A stretch of DNA of 64,000 bases from Styela clava (GCF_964204865.1 NC_135257.1:9446151-9510150), one strand, 5' to 3'. Positions 26,201 to 37,260 are shown, numbered from the stretch's first letter. Notes: generated from the letters alone by a model not told the origin. Numbers and translations are program-made.

Positions 26201-29054
26201 GGTAACATGGTGGCCACCTGCAGTTCCACCCACTAGTCCCCCTATCCAATACGAGTGTTTCTACCCGGACGCGCCATGCAATTGTCTTTATGCGAGTAGT
26301 ACACATGTACCACCAACGCAACCAAATGGAGGAACCACGACAATGTTCACCACAACAACTCACGCACCATGCGAAGGTAAGCTCCACTAATATATATCAC
26401 TTATATTGCAAAATAACTATAGATTTTTCTTTGCACTCATTAAAAAGTGACTTATTAAAAACTTGCCTGTAACTAATAGTTCGCATTTCATGCAATTTAA
26501 AAATTTACATATATATGACATAACAATACATTTTGCATGTCGTGAACACGAAAAGACTGTTATGGCACCATAATAAATTCTATAGGCCTTATGAAGTAAT
26601 TGTTTGAGAGGGGCAGAGGCCTCACAAATGGTATAGCCTACCTGAGGGCCGGATTTACCATAATACAAGGTAGACCCAACCTTAGCAGCTTCGACATTCA
26701 AATTATTATTCATTTTTAAGTCGATTTCAAATTTTGAAAGCTTGTTTCAGATTTAAACCGATTTGAAATTTCATAAAACTGATATTTGTTCAATCGTGGT
26801 AATATTTCTTGACATAAATATTTAACTTACTTCAGTTTGTGTAAATTTGAAAACTTTACTCCTCAACAATAAAAAAGATATAGCAATTCAAGTTAATTGA
26901 GCAGTTTTAATGTAATACTGTAATGCCTTCATTTTTAGAAAATAAAAAAATGTCGATATATATATAAGTATACCAATTCATTTAAGCAACAATGATTCTA
27001 AGATTAATATATTTTCCATTATTTCCGGATTTTTTTTTATCGCAGAATCGTTCACATTAAAAATGGAACGAAAATTCACCAACAAGGCTTTATTCATCAA
27101 TAGGCTAATGGACCATGCTCCCCAGCCCCACCTCTCACAACTAGAGACGGATATTATACTTCAGGTCTTAATATGACGTAATAATGATTTGTATAGAGCC
27201 CTATGACGTGTTCGTTAAAGAGGGCCCCATAAATGACAAAGCCTAGGGCTTCTTCCCATTGTCTAAACTCGAAATCTGGTCCTGGACTGAACCTGTCGTG
27301 AGATAGGTGAGGCGATGAGACAAATCTTTATACGCATATATTCTTAAATTTTGATTGAAACATTTTTGATAGGTGCTGATTGTGGACCACAGTGTCTAGG
27401 GGGAAACGGCTTTTATCGCGATGAAAGTGATTGTAGTTGTTTTTATCAATGTAACAACGACGTCAGTGTTCACAGATGCTGTGATGTGAGTCAATAACCG
27501 CACTGTTGACTTCTGGTTATTAATATGCCAAGTCAATATATATATTTAATATATAGTTAGGCTTTCGGATCTATAAAATCAGCCCATTATAGTGATTGAA
27601 CATGAAACTTTTACCTATAACTAAATGAAACGTATAAATTCTTTTTGCTTTCATTTTCTTGCGTGCAAAAACAATGTTCCTCTTGTATAATTTTCCAAGA
27701 TAACTTGATTAATATCAAGTCAAGTACTGAAATTGAGAATAAAGGATCATATGACATTTAATCTTTTGCCCACTTCATGTCTCCAGCATGTAAAATACGA
27801 AAGATGTTTTCATATGTTTTGGACGTAAGACAAAATATATATATATATAGTATACACCTCTATATGGCTGCTAATAAAATAAATACCCTGGTGAATAACA
27901 TGCTCATTTGTCTCGTTGAGACGCTGATCCATACTTAATCAACATTACTTACAGCCAGAATTATATTTCGACGAAGAAAATCTTTTATGTGATTGGAAAG
28001 ATAACGTTTACTGTCCCCTGGACGGCACTTCAACAACAACGTTAGCTGCTGAAACAACCACAACAGCTGGTGAGTTTTTGAGTAATCATAGGATTTAGCA
28101 GTCAGTAAGCGCTGTTCAACTGCCTACATTCATACTGATGACCACCAGTATCCGCGGCAGACTTGTGTAGATTTTCAATATCTAATATTGTGCGTATACA
28201 GACATTCAGACAAGTAATTCGCTTTGGCATTTGCTGTATAATATGCACGATAATGTGAATGCACGTTGCTGCTATGTAAATGTGTGCCAATATCCTATAG
28301 AATCATCGTCAAATGTATAGCTGTCTGTTAGCAATGAACTATATTTCTGAACTATGCGAGTGATAGGATGCGATATAATTTTATCTCGCAGATGGCAGCT
28401 TGTATATATATGTAAGTAGACTCAAAAATTGGTATATATATTTGTATGTACGCAAATAGATTTGAAACAAGTTCTAAACTAAATTCGAAATCGCTTATAC
28501 ACTAACCAGACTCACCTCCAGTACCAACGACCCCTCTTAGTACAACAACAAAAGGCAATATTATCATAAGCACGACTACAGCGGACTCCGCTACTACTAC
28601 AAAATCCCCGTTAACCCCAACGACCTCAGGCGGAACGGATAAGTTTACGTGCGACGGGAAGCCTGACGGTGATTATGCTGATCCGAATGATAACACAATA
28701 TTTCACAAATGCGACCACGGCAATGATAACGTTTTCCATTGTCAAAATGGTCTCGTGTATGATGGAAATGTCTGCAACTGGCCGTCAGCTATCACGACAA
28801 CAGAGGGAATTTATGGAAGTCCTGGTCCCACTACTAAAACTACGAACGTCCCCGAGCATTCCGCACCAAGCACTACTTCTACCACGCCAGCCAATAATGA
28901 CGAAAATCCTACTTGCGAAGGAAAGGCGAATGGCACAACCTTCCCTGATCCAAATGACAACACGGTATATCTGCAGTGCGTACACGGAGTGATAATTGTG
29001 CGTAACTGTCCTGCAGGTTTAGTGTATGACGGAAATGTTTGTACATGGCCATAA
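20212..29054 (+). CDS. Secreted GH18 chitinase with CBM14 domains (long form)
   Basis: Chitinases of family GH18 hydrolyse beta-1,4-linked N-acetylglucosamine with a retaining, substrate-assisted mechanism. Coding exons: 20212-20269, 20435-20586, 20701-20856, 21521-21649, 23580-23704, 23874-24003, 24609-24685, 25124-25232, 25323-25433, 25735-25841, 26129-26376, 27373-27485, 27955-28069, 28510-29054. Phases agree and give 724 residues. Residues 1-18 are a signal peptide. The GH18 barrel runs from about 25 to 385 with [18 protein letters not shown], the catalytic DGLDMDWE (about 138-145; Glu145 the acid), MSYDLHG and [12 protein letters not shown] Thr/Pro linker follows, then a six-cysteine CBM14 domain across exons 12-13. 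The last exon has mucin-like Thr stretches and two more CBM14 domains ([29 protein letters not shown]). Introns 3 and 4 contain transposons. The alternative last exon is listed separately. Confidence 0.93.
21121..21402 (+). mobile_element. hAT-like MITE in chitinase intron 3
   Basis: Starts CAGGGATGGGAAAATTACGG, followed by cccgcgggcc, and ends aataattgcccacccctg, with the last base at 21402. Flanks ggctagtc (21113-21120) and gattagtc (21403-21410) share 6 of 8 bases. A second hAT-type end motif, cagcggttcccaaac, sits inside near 21300 and may be a fragment of another element. Confidence 0.75.
21859..23206. mobile_element. Fold-back element of about 1.35 kb in chitinase intron 4
   Basis: The two ends are long inverted repeats. 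The left arm (about 21865-22030) carries, in order, acgtgagtggac, atattatgttgttgttcttg, atcgcttttc, aattgctttgaaattttcag, tggt and gccagaaggctatt. The right arm (about 23035-23206) carries the reverse complement of the same words in the same order. An inner inverted pair, catatatttgagcnnngctctcttgtt, lies at about 22226-22252 and 22943-22968. No credible transposase ORF is present. A mosaic relative is at 40266-41085. Confidence 0.75.
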
Positions 29055-29109
29055 AACCGCTTAAAAACACTATCCAATCGTCAAAATGTATGTTAAATAT
29101 TGTTGTCTT

Positions 29110-29400
29110 GTTACAGTACTTATCGATCTTGATCGGTAAGTATGTTGATAGGTATTTGTCTGTCTGTCTGTATGTTAGAGACTTTCGTATGTTACGCAAT
29201 ATCTCACGAAAGCGAGGTTGAATCTGCTCCAAACTTTGCGTGTGCATTCATCATATCTCTAACCAGAAGCCGATTGATTTTGGAATTATGTCGTATAATA
29301 TCCGAGATATGATGAATGCACATGCAAAATCTTGAGCAGATTCAATCTCGCTTAGACAAATACCTACCAACATACTTACCGATTAAAATCGATGAGTAAC
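29110..29400. mobile_element. Palindromic MITE between the two chitinase last exons
   Basis: About 290 bp made of two inverted arms. Left: gttac, tcggtaagtatgttgatagg, tatttgtct, then aatctgctc and gtgcattcatcatatctc. The right arm is the reverse complement of the same words in the same order. The left arm has an insertion of about 40 bp that includes a tgtctgtctgtctg run. A transcript across it would form a long hairpin. Confidence 0.75.
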
Positions 29401-29460
29401 AAACAGATACTGATTATATTTTTACGTTCAGTATTAAAAATTTCCCCCATTACATTTAAC

Positions 29461-29571
29461 GGACCTCCAGAAGTATGCGCACCAAGATGGCGCGCAACCA
29501 GAATATGGTATATGTGTACCGGTTAGGATTCAGGTTGTACGACATCTTGGTGCGCATACTTCTGGAGCACC
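29461..29571. mobile_element. GG...CC palindromic MITE, 111 bp
   Basis: Nearly pure inverted repeat: CTCCAGAAGTATGCGCACCA and following AAGATG at the left, and its exact reverse complement at the right. It is flanked by catttaac (29453-29460) and cattcaac (29572-29579), 7 of 8 bases. Same family as 59976-60085. Confidence 0.85.
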
Positions 29572-29991
29572 CATTCAACTTTTACTCCTCTCAAATATGA
29601 ACCGATTTAAGCTACCTCGTTTTTTAACTATCGAACCAAGTACCGGTATACACGTTTTGTTTAATTAAAACTATAACATGAACATGAAAAAATTCCAGTT
29701 ACGGTAATTTTCAGTCAGTAATTAGAGTAAGAGTAATTATAGACCAAGCGTAAAAAATTGAAAACCATGTTTCCGAAATTACCTCCAAATTAAACAGTAG
29801 GTGGACGTCGGCGAAGCGCATCGCAAACAATCATCGTGTCGCATTGAGGACAATTGCTTCAATTCCAAAAATGAGCACAACAATCAGTTTAACGTTTTAT
29901 TAGAACAAATTGTCCTTTCGTAGTTTGAACAAGTGGAATCAACACGCAAATTATTAACTTATACATATTGTTCTTACTATTCGAATCCCAG

Positions 29992-30242
29992 CCTCTGGTG
30001 TCACCACTACAACCACTGCGGGTATTACTACCACCACCGGTGCTGCAGCTACCACTACCACCACTTCGGCGACAACCACAACAGCTGCCACTTCAGTTTT
30101 TACTTGTGAAGGCAAACCAGACGGTAACTATGCCGATCCATATGACGACACATTTTTCTACCAATGCTCCGGCGGTTTGACTACCATCCAACAATGTCCT
30201 CCGGGTACTGCATTCAACGGAGCGATTTGTGACTGGGCCTAA
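29992..30242 (+). CDS. Alternative last exon of the chitinase (one CBM14 domain)
   Basis: A cag acceptor ends at 29991. The exon accepts phase 1, exactly what the donor at 28069 supplies, so exon 13 could splice here instead of to 28510 and make a 626-residue form. It encodes a Thr-rich mucin-like stretch and one CBM14 chitin-binding domain (CEGKPDGNYADPYDD ... CDWA) followed by TAA. The preceding exon ends in its own stop at 29052-29054, so the two last exons appear mutually exclusive. Alternatively it is a duplicated exon or remnant of a neighbouring paralogue, since its CBM14 domain closely resembles that in exon 14. Confidence 0.7.
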
Positions 30243-32150
30243 TTCCTAATTCATGAAAATGCTGCTGCTTATGCTTGTTGCGCTTCGCTGTTAGGGCCTC
30301 TATGAAAATGCATAAATTGAACAAAAACACTGCTAAATTTTATGTGACATGCCGCTTGAAAATTGTTGAATGTTTCAAAATACCCACGTAAAATTGATTT
30401 CAATTTATCATAAGAATTTTTCTTGAAAAAGTATTAGGCCTAGATTCTGAAATATACGTTTAAACAGAGTTGGAATGAGAACCCGAAGCAATTTGCTCAG
30501 ATAATTTATTTGGCTCCTTTAAACAAAGTACAAGAATATGGGCTTTGAATAATACGCTATCACTGTTTTCACTCTGCTGTTGCTGCGTCTGTGTGCTCGC
30601 TTGCGGTGTGCTTCCTCGGCGAGGTTAACTCGATAGATTCGAAGGCGAATAAAAGAATCGTTAGTTGAGTAATTGATGCTAATAAATGTGCATAACTATG
30701 TTGCCAACCGCTTTGTTTTCATTTCTCATTGTTGGTGGCTCTTCTGCCCGTCTTCTTCCGCTACCTTATTGCTTCTCAATGTTTAAATGTGTTTTATGTC
30801 AGCGAAATACATAAGCTTGCTGGTGAATGTTAGTGTTTTTTTTATTGCAATCTTCAGTTATTTAATTCAACATAATAAAAACAGTGTAATTATATTTAAA
30901 CAACTCCGTACAAATATGAAAATTGTGTGACTTGAAGCCTACTCATACAAAGCATTTTATTGTGTATGTTTATAGTAACATTTGACCGGGAAAATACAAT
31001 TCCTACAATTTCGTTCTGTACGTAAAATAGTTCTGTTAATCTGCATGCTTGTGCACATATTATCTGTCCTGCGTATTTGTGTTAGTTGTCCTGTCTATCT
31101 TTGTTGACCTCAAAATTCCGTGTGTTTACGAATATTGTCATGGTTTTGCTTTCATCTTGGAGAAACTTATCTACGAAAAATATTCAAGACACCCCGGTGT
31201 TTCACGGCCTGTTCAAGGTTTTATGTATGTACAGTATTTTCGTTATCGTTACTTATGTCTGTAATTATTCTGTTTGTCATATATATTTGTCGTCAGCATC
31301 GTAACGCTAAAAGAGACAATCACTCGATCAGCTACAAATATTATGGAATTTCAAATTTTGCTATTTTTCTACTAATCAAATTGTTCATATTCAAGCAGGG
31401 GTCTTATGCCCTACAGCGTTTTGCGGACATTGAATAAATTTTCACTTTTTCGTCCAGAAATTACATGCCAGGGAATTTAACTAATTTGCAATACAACAAT
31501 TAGTCTCAGTGTTTTAGGAAAAGCTTTTCCTACAGGCGGGACGGAGTCATAACAGACAGCACATGTCCCGTTATGTATTACGATGCTGATTGTGTAAATG
31601 ACGATCTTCGTGTTGTTTGTTTTGTTGTCTCAGTCTGTCTGAAATAACACTTTTTCCACGTCGGGACGGGGAGTCATTGCAGACGGGCACATGTCTTTTA
31701 TTAGATTATAATCGTGATGTTGTCTTGTGTAGTTTTGTATTTGTTTGATTCTCAATGTCGCTTCAATTTGTGTCAGATTAAAATAGTGTGGACTCGGTCA
31801 TATAATACAATAGCGATGGTAACATTCTTGATTTTACTTTAAGATAAAAATCGCAGTTACTACTGTTTAATATCTCTAAAAGAAATTCTACATTCATTAT
31901 ATATATATAATGATTGAAATTTGACCTCACCACATATAATTGTTTATTGCTGTAAAAATTTCTTTGGTTGAATGTTTTAAAATTATCTGATGGGCGTGCA
32001 TACACCCTTTTCATGTTTACTATATGGCCGGGGATAATGGCAATATATATATGTCAATAAATGTACCAGGAATTGAATATATGGGTTGAGTGTTGAATAC
32101 TAACATATACAGCAAGAACACTGGGGTAAATAACTCACATCGTCAAATTT
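30243..32150. other. Chitinase 3' flank and intergenic region
   Basis: No gene recognised. An AATAAA at 30874-30879 is the first good polyadenylation signal after the alternative last exon and would give a 3' UTR of about 630 bases. A tandem duplication lies at 31535-31760. Confidence 0.45.
31535..31760 (+). repeat. Imperfect tandem duplication, period about 125 bp
   Basis: Two adjacent units start ggcgggacggagtcat (31535) and gtcgggacggggagtcat (31660). Both continue with gcagac/acagac, gcacatgtc, a ttacgat/taatcgt tract and tgttttgttgtctcagtctgtc or its relative. Divergence is high, so the duplication is old. Confidence 0.6.
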
Positions 32151-32180
32151 AAAATGGATGTATGCCCAACAAGAATAGAA

Positions 32181-32510
32181 CAGACTGTGGAGTGTGGCGC
32201 ATCGTGCTCAGCGTTAGGAATACGCTCACCAACGCACCTCCGATTACCCTGCGTAGGTTCGCAGCCCATGTAGTGACGAATATGTGCGAGTATTGCTGGA
32301 CTCTCGCCGCCGTAGTGGTTCACGTAACCGCGGGTCGGTCAAGGCTTCCTGCACCATTAAGTTCATGCATCTGAAAATAAATAACAGGTCAACTAATCCT
32401 ATACCCAACATGCACTGGTAACCGGACAAGAGGCCGTGGTTCGCCAGGTGATTGAGCCGACTCGTGGGATTTTCTCTTCCCGGGATAAATATTAAATCCC
32501 ATCCGAACTT
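32181..32510 (+). repeat. SINE-like repeat, copy 1
   Basis: Matches the reverse strand of 54031-54365 along most of its length, including ggaatac, gcacctc, gtagtggttcacgtaa, catgcatct, taactaatccta and ggtaaccggac followed by agaggccgtggttcgcca. A ggttcgcagcc motif (about 32256) resembles a pol III B box. The length and tRNA-like boxes suggest a tRNA-derived SINE; this copy lacks the A-box end seen in copy 2. Confidence 0.6.
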
Positions 32511-33148
32511 TTTGCTACTAAGTCTTTTCAGTTAACGGTACATGGAAGGATTGACCAGAAAATCCGAAACTGCGCTTCTTTTACCGCTCCATTCGACCGG
32601 CTGTGCCAATGGCCCAAATTTTTAAATTAAATGACGTATTTCTCTGCATATACTGGCTGTAGAATAAACCTGATCGTTTCAGATAGGCGTGGGTGACAGA
32701 GAAAATAGCGATCAGCGTTTGCATGAATCAAGTCGGCGACAAGATGCCTACCAGGTAATCATCTACATCAGGCCTGCCCAACCTTTTTCGGCCACTTTCA
32801 CGTGACGAAATCGGTCGCGGGCAGCAAACCTTTGTACCAAACATTAATACCAGATAAGTCCCGATTTTGGTGTAGGTAATCACAAAATACATAAAAGGCG
32901 AGTTCATTAACATAAAATCAATCAAATTAATAATTGCTTACTGGGTAGGGCTGGCAAATTATTCGGATATTAGAATAGCGGTTTACTATCCGAATATCTG
33001 GTAAACGGGGCGTGGACATAACACTCTCGGGCGACCGAATCAAAAAATCAATCATCGCACAACACACTTGCGGTTTTTTGCGACGACGCAAGAAACACAC
33101 ACATCACGTCAAAGTTGAGTGTTTTATTGCAGTATATATAGTGTTTTT

Positions 33149-35362
33149 CAGTGGCGGCGCGTGGTCATTTTGACAACCGGGGCAAGCTACTGCGGGACCA
33201 AGTCACCACCTTCTACGGGGACAGGATGAGCGCTGTAAGTTCTCCCATCATTTTATGAGTATAAAAACCATTCCATCGGTAACAACGAATCGGCAAAAGC
33301 GACAATTTTTAACGATAAGAAAGTGTCTTTAAAACCGGTCCAAGTCAAGGGATTAATAAATATAGACATAGTTTATTTTGAAACCTCTTTCAAAAGGAAA
33401 GGCAATATTTACCCAGATAAATACAATGACATATTAACAGAAACTTCGGGAAAGCAGACAAAACCTAAAATAAGGTTTAAAACGTTACTATGAAGAAAGG
33501 AAAGTTATGCAAAGATAAGGACATGCGTCGCTCACTCATAGATATATATGCTGCTAGACTTCTACTGCTTGAACATATAGGCAACACGCCGCGGTTTCTT
33601 GGAAGCAAAATGCTCAATAACGCGCTGATTAAAGTCATGCATCCCAGAAATAACGTCTCTGTGAATGGATAAAACAGCCAAGGAATTTAATCTATCTTGC
33701 TTCATTGTGTTTCTGAGATACGCTTTAATACGCTTCAGCGTGCTGAATGTTCGCTCTGCGTCGGCGGAAGAAATAGGCGTCGTCAAAATGAGGTCCAGAA
33801 ATTTTGCAGACGCCGCAAAGGTAGTTACTAGTGTGTTATCTATGAGGAACCCATAGAGCGCGCAAGTTGATGTGATGTTCAAAAAAGTTTGATTGGTGTA
33901 TATACATTGCAATTCATTTTCCAATTTACCCACGTTTATCATGGGGTAAAATTTGGAGACAGTAGCCAACAAATGGATGGGAAATTGACGTGCAAATTTT
34001 GAAAAATTTTTGGGGTTCATCAAAGAGAACGCGGCAAGGTGTTCAGTGCGCAGACGATCGCCTATTTGATTCACCAGAATGTCACAGCATTCCTTTGCAG
34101 ACAAAATCAAACGCTGCGTTGTTTGCCCGCGGCGTAAAGAAGCACTCCATGTGTCGTCGTATTTTATTGTTTCCCGGATACGAGATACAGCATCGCAAAA
34201 GTCTGAAATACACGACTGCACAGACGCTCCATCCATTAGCCTTGACTGCAATGCGCCGTATAATACATCCACGTGATAGAATATTGTGGAGAAAAAAGCG
34301 AGAAAAAATGAAAACTCACCATCTTCTAGCAGACGCTTTAGACCTGCCGCCTCCCTCACAGAAAGTTCGTCCCAAACCGGAGAGCTCTGAATGCCATTGG
34401 AACCGAGCTCAGACCTAATTTTGGACACGCCCTGCACCACGCGTGATTGGAAGTTCCAACGTGTTGGTGCACAAGCTGGGAGACGGCGGCTACATATCTG
34501 GCGAAGGAGGTCAGAGCGCTTCGGCGAAACGGAAAAAAATGAAGAAAACCCCGAAACATTTGCAAAAAATATACGGACGAGAGGGTTATCAAGACACATA
34601 TTTTTAATAACGAGATTAAATTGGTGTGCATAACAATGTAAAAAATGCGCATGAGGAAAATCTTCTTTTATATAAACTTGAACACCATGTTTCGACCCAC
34701 TCATGACTGCCGCGCCGTCATAAGTTTGAGCTATCAATTTTGACTTCGCGTTGTAAGGCTGTAACACTTCTTTCAGTACAGCCGATATCCCGCAAGACGT
34801 GCGATCAACGATTGGTACAAAGCTGTGAAATCTCTCGGTAGGTTTACCATCTTTCACAAACCGAAAAATCACAGCCAGTTGGGAAACGCACGTGATGTCA
34901 GTTGTCTCGTCAGACTGAATCGAAAGGAACTGGCAATTCTCAATTTCCAGAGCCAAATGTTGTAAATAAATTTTATACATTGAGTCGAGCAAATCATTTT
35001 GGATATCCTTAGATGTCCCTTTCGAAACAGTTGCGGCATCAAGATGATCTCTCAAACACGTTGTTGTAAGAAACGTCGGCATTGTGTCGTCATAATTTCG
35101 GGGCTAGCATGATGATTTAGTAAAAGAAACAGAAAACAAACGAGACAAACGCGGCGAGTGGAAGATAAAAGAGAGAATACGATATACAATGAGCAACCGG
35201 GGCAAAATCGACGTCGCCCCGTCGACGTTCGGCGAAGGCTTTGCGAGCGAAAAATGAACCATGTCGGGAGAATATGGCTAGTGTAGACAGTCTGTGCAAC
35301 CGATATTGAGGTATTTTTCGAATATTTTTTATTATACCGGCCCTATTGACGCGCCGCCACTG
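33149..35362 (-). mobile_element. Inner hAT transposon carrying a transposase ORF
   Basis: Bounded by a perfect 14-bp inverted repeat, CAGTGGCGGCGCGT at 33149 and its reverse complement ending at 35362. The flanks gtgttttt and tttttatt are only a weak duplication (5 of 8). It contains the transposase frame at 33562-35082 on the minus strand and is nested in the outer hAT element. The interior is richer in G+C than the surrounding DNA. Confidence 0.88.
33562..35082 (-). CDS. hAT-family transposase, DUF4371/ZMYM1-like, N-terminus missing
   Basis: A 506-codon open frame. The RNase H-like core shows the first acidic site in SIQSDETTD (Asp58) and the second in QTYDGAAVMSGSKHGVQ (Asp122), followed by HCYAHQFNLVIK. 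The C-terminus has the hAT dimerisation motif ISSADAERTFSTLKRIKAYLR (about 437-457). Family members usually begin with a TTF-type or BED zinc finger and about 150-200 more residues. Here an in-frame stop lies just seven codons upstream of the Met, and only 280 bases separate the ORF from the element end, so the DNA-binding N-terminus is lost or deleted. The remaining frame is unbroken, which suggests fairly recent insertion. Activity is doubtful. Confidence 0.9.
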   Translation of the reverse strand: MPTFLTTTCLRDHLDAATVSKGTSKDIQNDLLDSMYKIYLQHLALEIENCQFLSIQSDETTDITCVSQLAVIFRFVKDGKPTERFHSFVPIVDRTSCGISAVLKEVLQPYNAKSKLIAQTYDGAAVMSGSKHGVQVYIKEDFPHAHFLHCYAHQFNLVIKNMCLDNPLVRIFFANVSGFSSFFSVSPKRSDLLRQICSRRLPACAPTRWNFQSRVVQGVSKIRSELGSNGIQSSPVWDELSVREAAGLKRLLEDGEFSFFLAFFSTIFYHVDVLYGALQSRLMDGASVQSCISDFCDAVSRIRETIKYDDTWSASLRRGQTTQRLILSAKECCDILVNQIGDRLRTEHLAAFSLMNPKNFSKFARQFPIHLLATVSKFYPMINVGKLENELQCIYTNQTFLNITSTCALYGFLIDNTLVTTFAASAKFLDLILTTPISSADAERTFSTLKRIKAYLRNTMKQDRLNSLAVLSIHRDVISGMHDFNQRVIEHFASKKPRRVAYMFKQ

Positions 35363-36125
35363 TTTTTATTCATTTATTTTCAGTAGCTACGATACTGCTT
35401 TAATGTTCAAATGAGCATAATGTGCGTCAATGTCGCGGCAATATCAAGTTTTAGTGGGCCGTTTCGTAAAATTTGAAACATCAATACAAGTATTTAATGA
35501 AGTAAAATAACGAAGATTTCTGAACAAATAGTCGATATATACTGATTTGTGACTAATTCGTAGCAATGTCATTACGTCAATTTCATCAGAATTATTGACG
35601 AATATGCAGTGACGACATTTCCAAAATCTTATTTAACGCGAACATAACATGAACAAAAGTACAAACATAAAAAGACAACGAGTCCGGGACCAGTACCCAG
35701 GATATTGTTGACTTTTCATTTTACGTTGGCGATAAAGACGATCAAAGCCGACACGAAAGAAAGCAATCAGAATGGAATTAATTTGCAAACTTAGGCTCCA
35801 AGTTCACTCCTATATTTGCGCTCAGCGTTTGTTCCCAATGATCGCACAATATCTTTATAGTTAGTCGAAAAGAGTGCACAGTTTTGCGAGAAATGAAAAA
35901 AAAAATGACGTTGATGTCCACCAGGGTGCAAGACTTGACACATACCTAATAATAAAAACCGGCATTTGATTTGAACGTAGATAGATGGCAGGAATAATCA
36001 CACCAAAATCACCAAAGATACTTATGTATAGTAAAATGTATGTGAAAAGTCTGCTTACCAACTTTATAGGGCGGGCCGCAAAAAACACTTCAGCGGGCCG
36101 AATGTTGGGCAGCCTTGATCTACAT

Positions 36126-36520
36126 CACTGGTTCGCAAACTGGGGACCGCGAAGCAATTTTAGGGGGGCCGCGAGACAATTGAAACCTCGGCACAGAAGT
36201 AGTGGGATTTGAAGAAAAATTTAGATGTCATGCTTTTACAGCGTTTCTCCCATGCACGACACGCTCTCCGAAGACATTATTACGTAACAAACGTTGGTTT
36301 ACGTAGCAAGTACCGTAAATCCGAGCGAGCGAGCGAAGGCGTGTGCAACAGATTGTACATTTTCTCGCTTCTCATTGAACTGTTTTAATGTCATTCAATA
36401 GATGAATGCTTGATATACCGCGTTGCTATTTGCTTTCATTGCTATAGTGGACCGCTAGTCATCAGCAAAATCGAAAAGGGACCGTTATGCATAATTTTTC
36501 AAAAAGTTTGAAAACCACTG
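36126..36520. mobile_element. hAT MITE adjoining the outer hAT element
   Basis: Starts CACTGGTTCGCAAACTGGGG and ends aaaagtttgaaaaccactg (395 bp). Its flanks are atctacat (36118-36125), shared with the outer element, and atctacac (36521-36528), 7 of 8 bases. No ORF. Confidence 0.82.
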
Positions 36521-36528
36521 ATCTACAC

Positions 36529-37260
36529 AATCATATAATAATATGTCTGCAAAGTACGCCAACCATTTAAGACTTTCAATATCTTCCAAATTATTATGGC
36601 GATTTACACACCCTCGCTATGTATTGTAGCAATACATTTCGCCAGGGAGATGTTATAGCAAATTTTTAGGGCCATCCAAATTCACATTAAAGGAGAAACA
36701 ACAAAGACGATTTATGAATACAACAAAGAGCAGCCAAGAGAATAATTTCATATACAATATTCAAAGATAAAATTTATAGCTTGTCGAGGTTGACGAATAA
36801 TTTTGTTCAGCATGATAACCTGCAAAATATAATCACGGCATGCTTGAAATTTCAGCAATCACTAATAATTGCCAAATTATTCTGGTCCCAAGTTTCCAAT
36901 TTTTTTTACTAAATTTCTTTGAGAATTTGACATTTGAGAATATTGAAATCACTGTATTTTAATGCCAAACATATTAAACTGCATTGGGAAAAAGTGACCG
37001 AAGTCGACATCAGATACTGTTTATTTTATTTTCAAAAGAATTTGCTCAAAGCAAGGTCATGTATGCTCACTCAGAGAGAGAGGTAGAAATGTTGCAAAAA
37101 CAGGATTCGAGACATCCCATTAACTTCATCACAGATTACAGAAACTAATGATACAAATCCACCAATAATTTCTTCAAACTGCTGAAGTGAGCTCAGTTTC
37201 GAAAAACCAGCAGTGGTTTGAACTAAATAAAAAACAATGATGAGAATTGCTTGTGAGAGG
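36529..37260. other. Region downstream of PUF60, no gene recognised
   Basis: AT-rich, no convincing ORF or repeat seen. Confidence 0.4.

Larger units (their letters stand above)
32769..36117. mobile_element. Outer hAT element with perfect target duplication
   Basis: Starts CAGGCCTGCCCAACCTTTTT and ends gccgaatgttgggcagccttg, an imperfect inverted repeat. It is flanked on both sides by atctacat (32761-32768 and 36118-36125). Total 3,349 bp, of which 2,214 bp are a second hAT element inserted at 33149, leaving about 1.1 kb of the outer element with no transposase of its own. Confidence 0.85.

Noticed and set aside
26145..26387. 80-codon minus-strand ORF
   Set aside because: Antisense of the Thr/Pro-rich chitinase linker exon, whose composition suppresses stops.
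33990..34652. Overlapping plus- and minus-strand ORFs inside the hAT element
   Set aside because: They are antisense or other-frame shadows of the transposase and have no recognisable domains.
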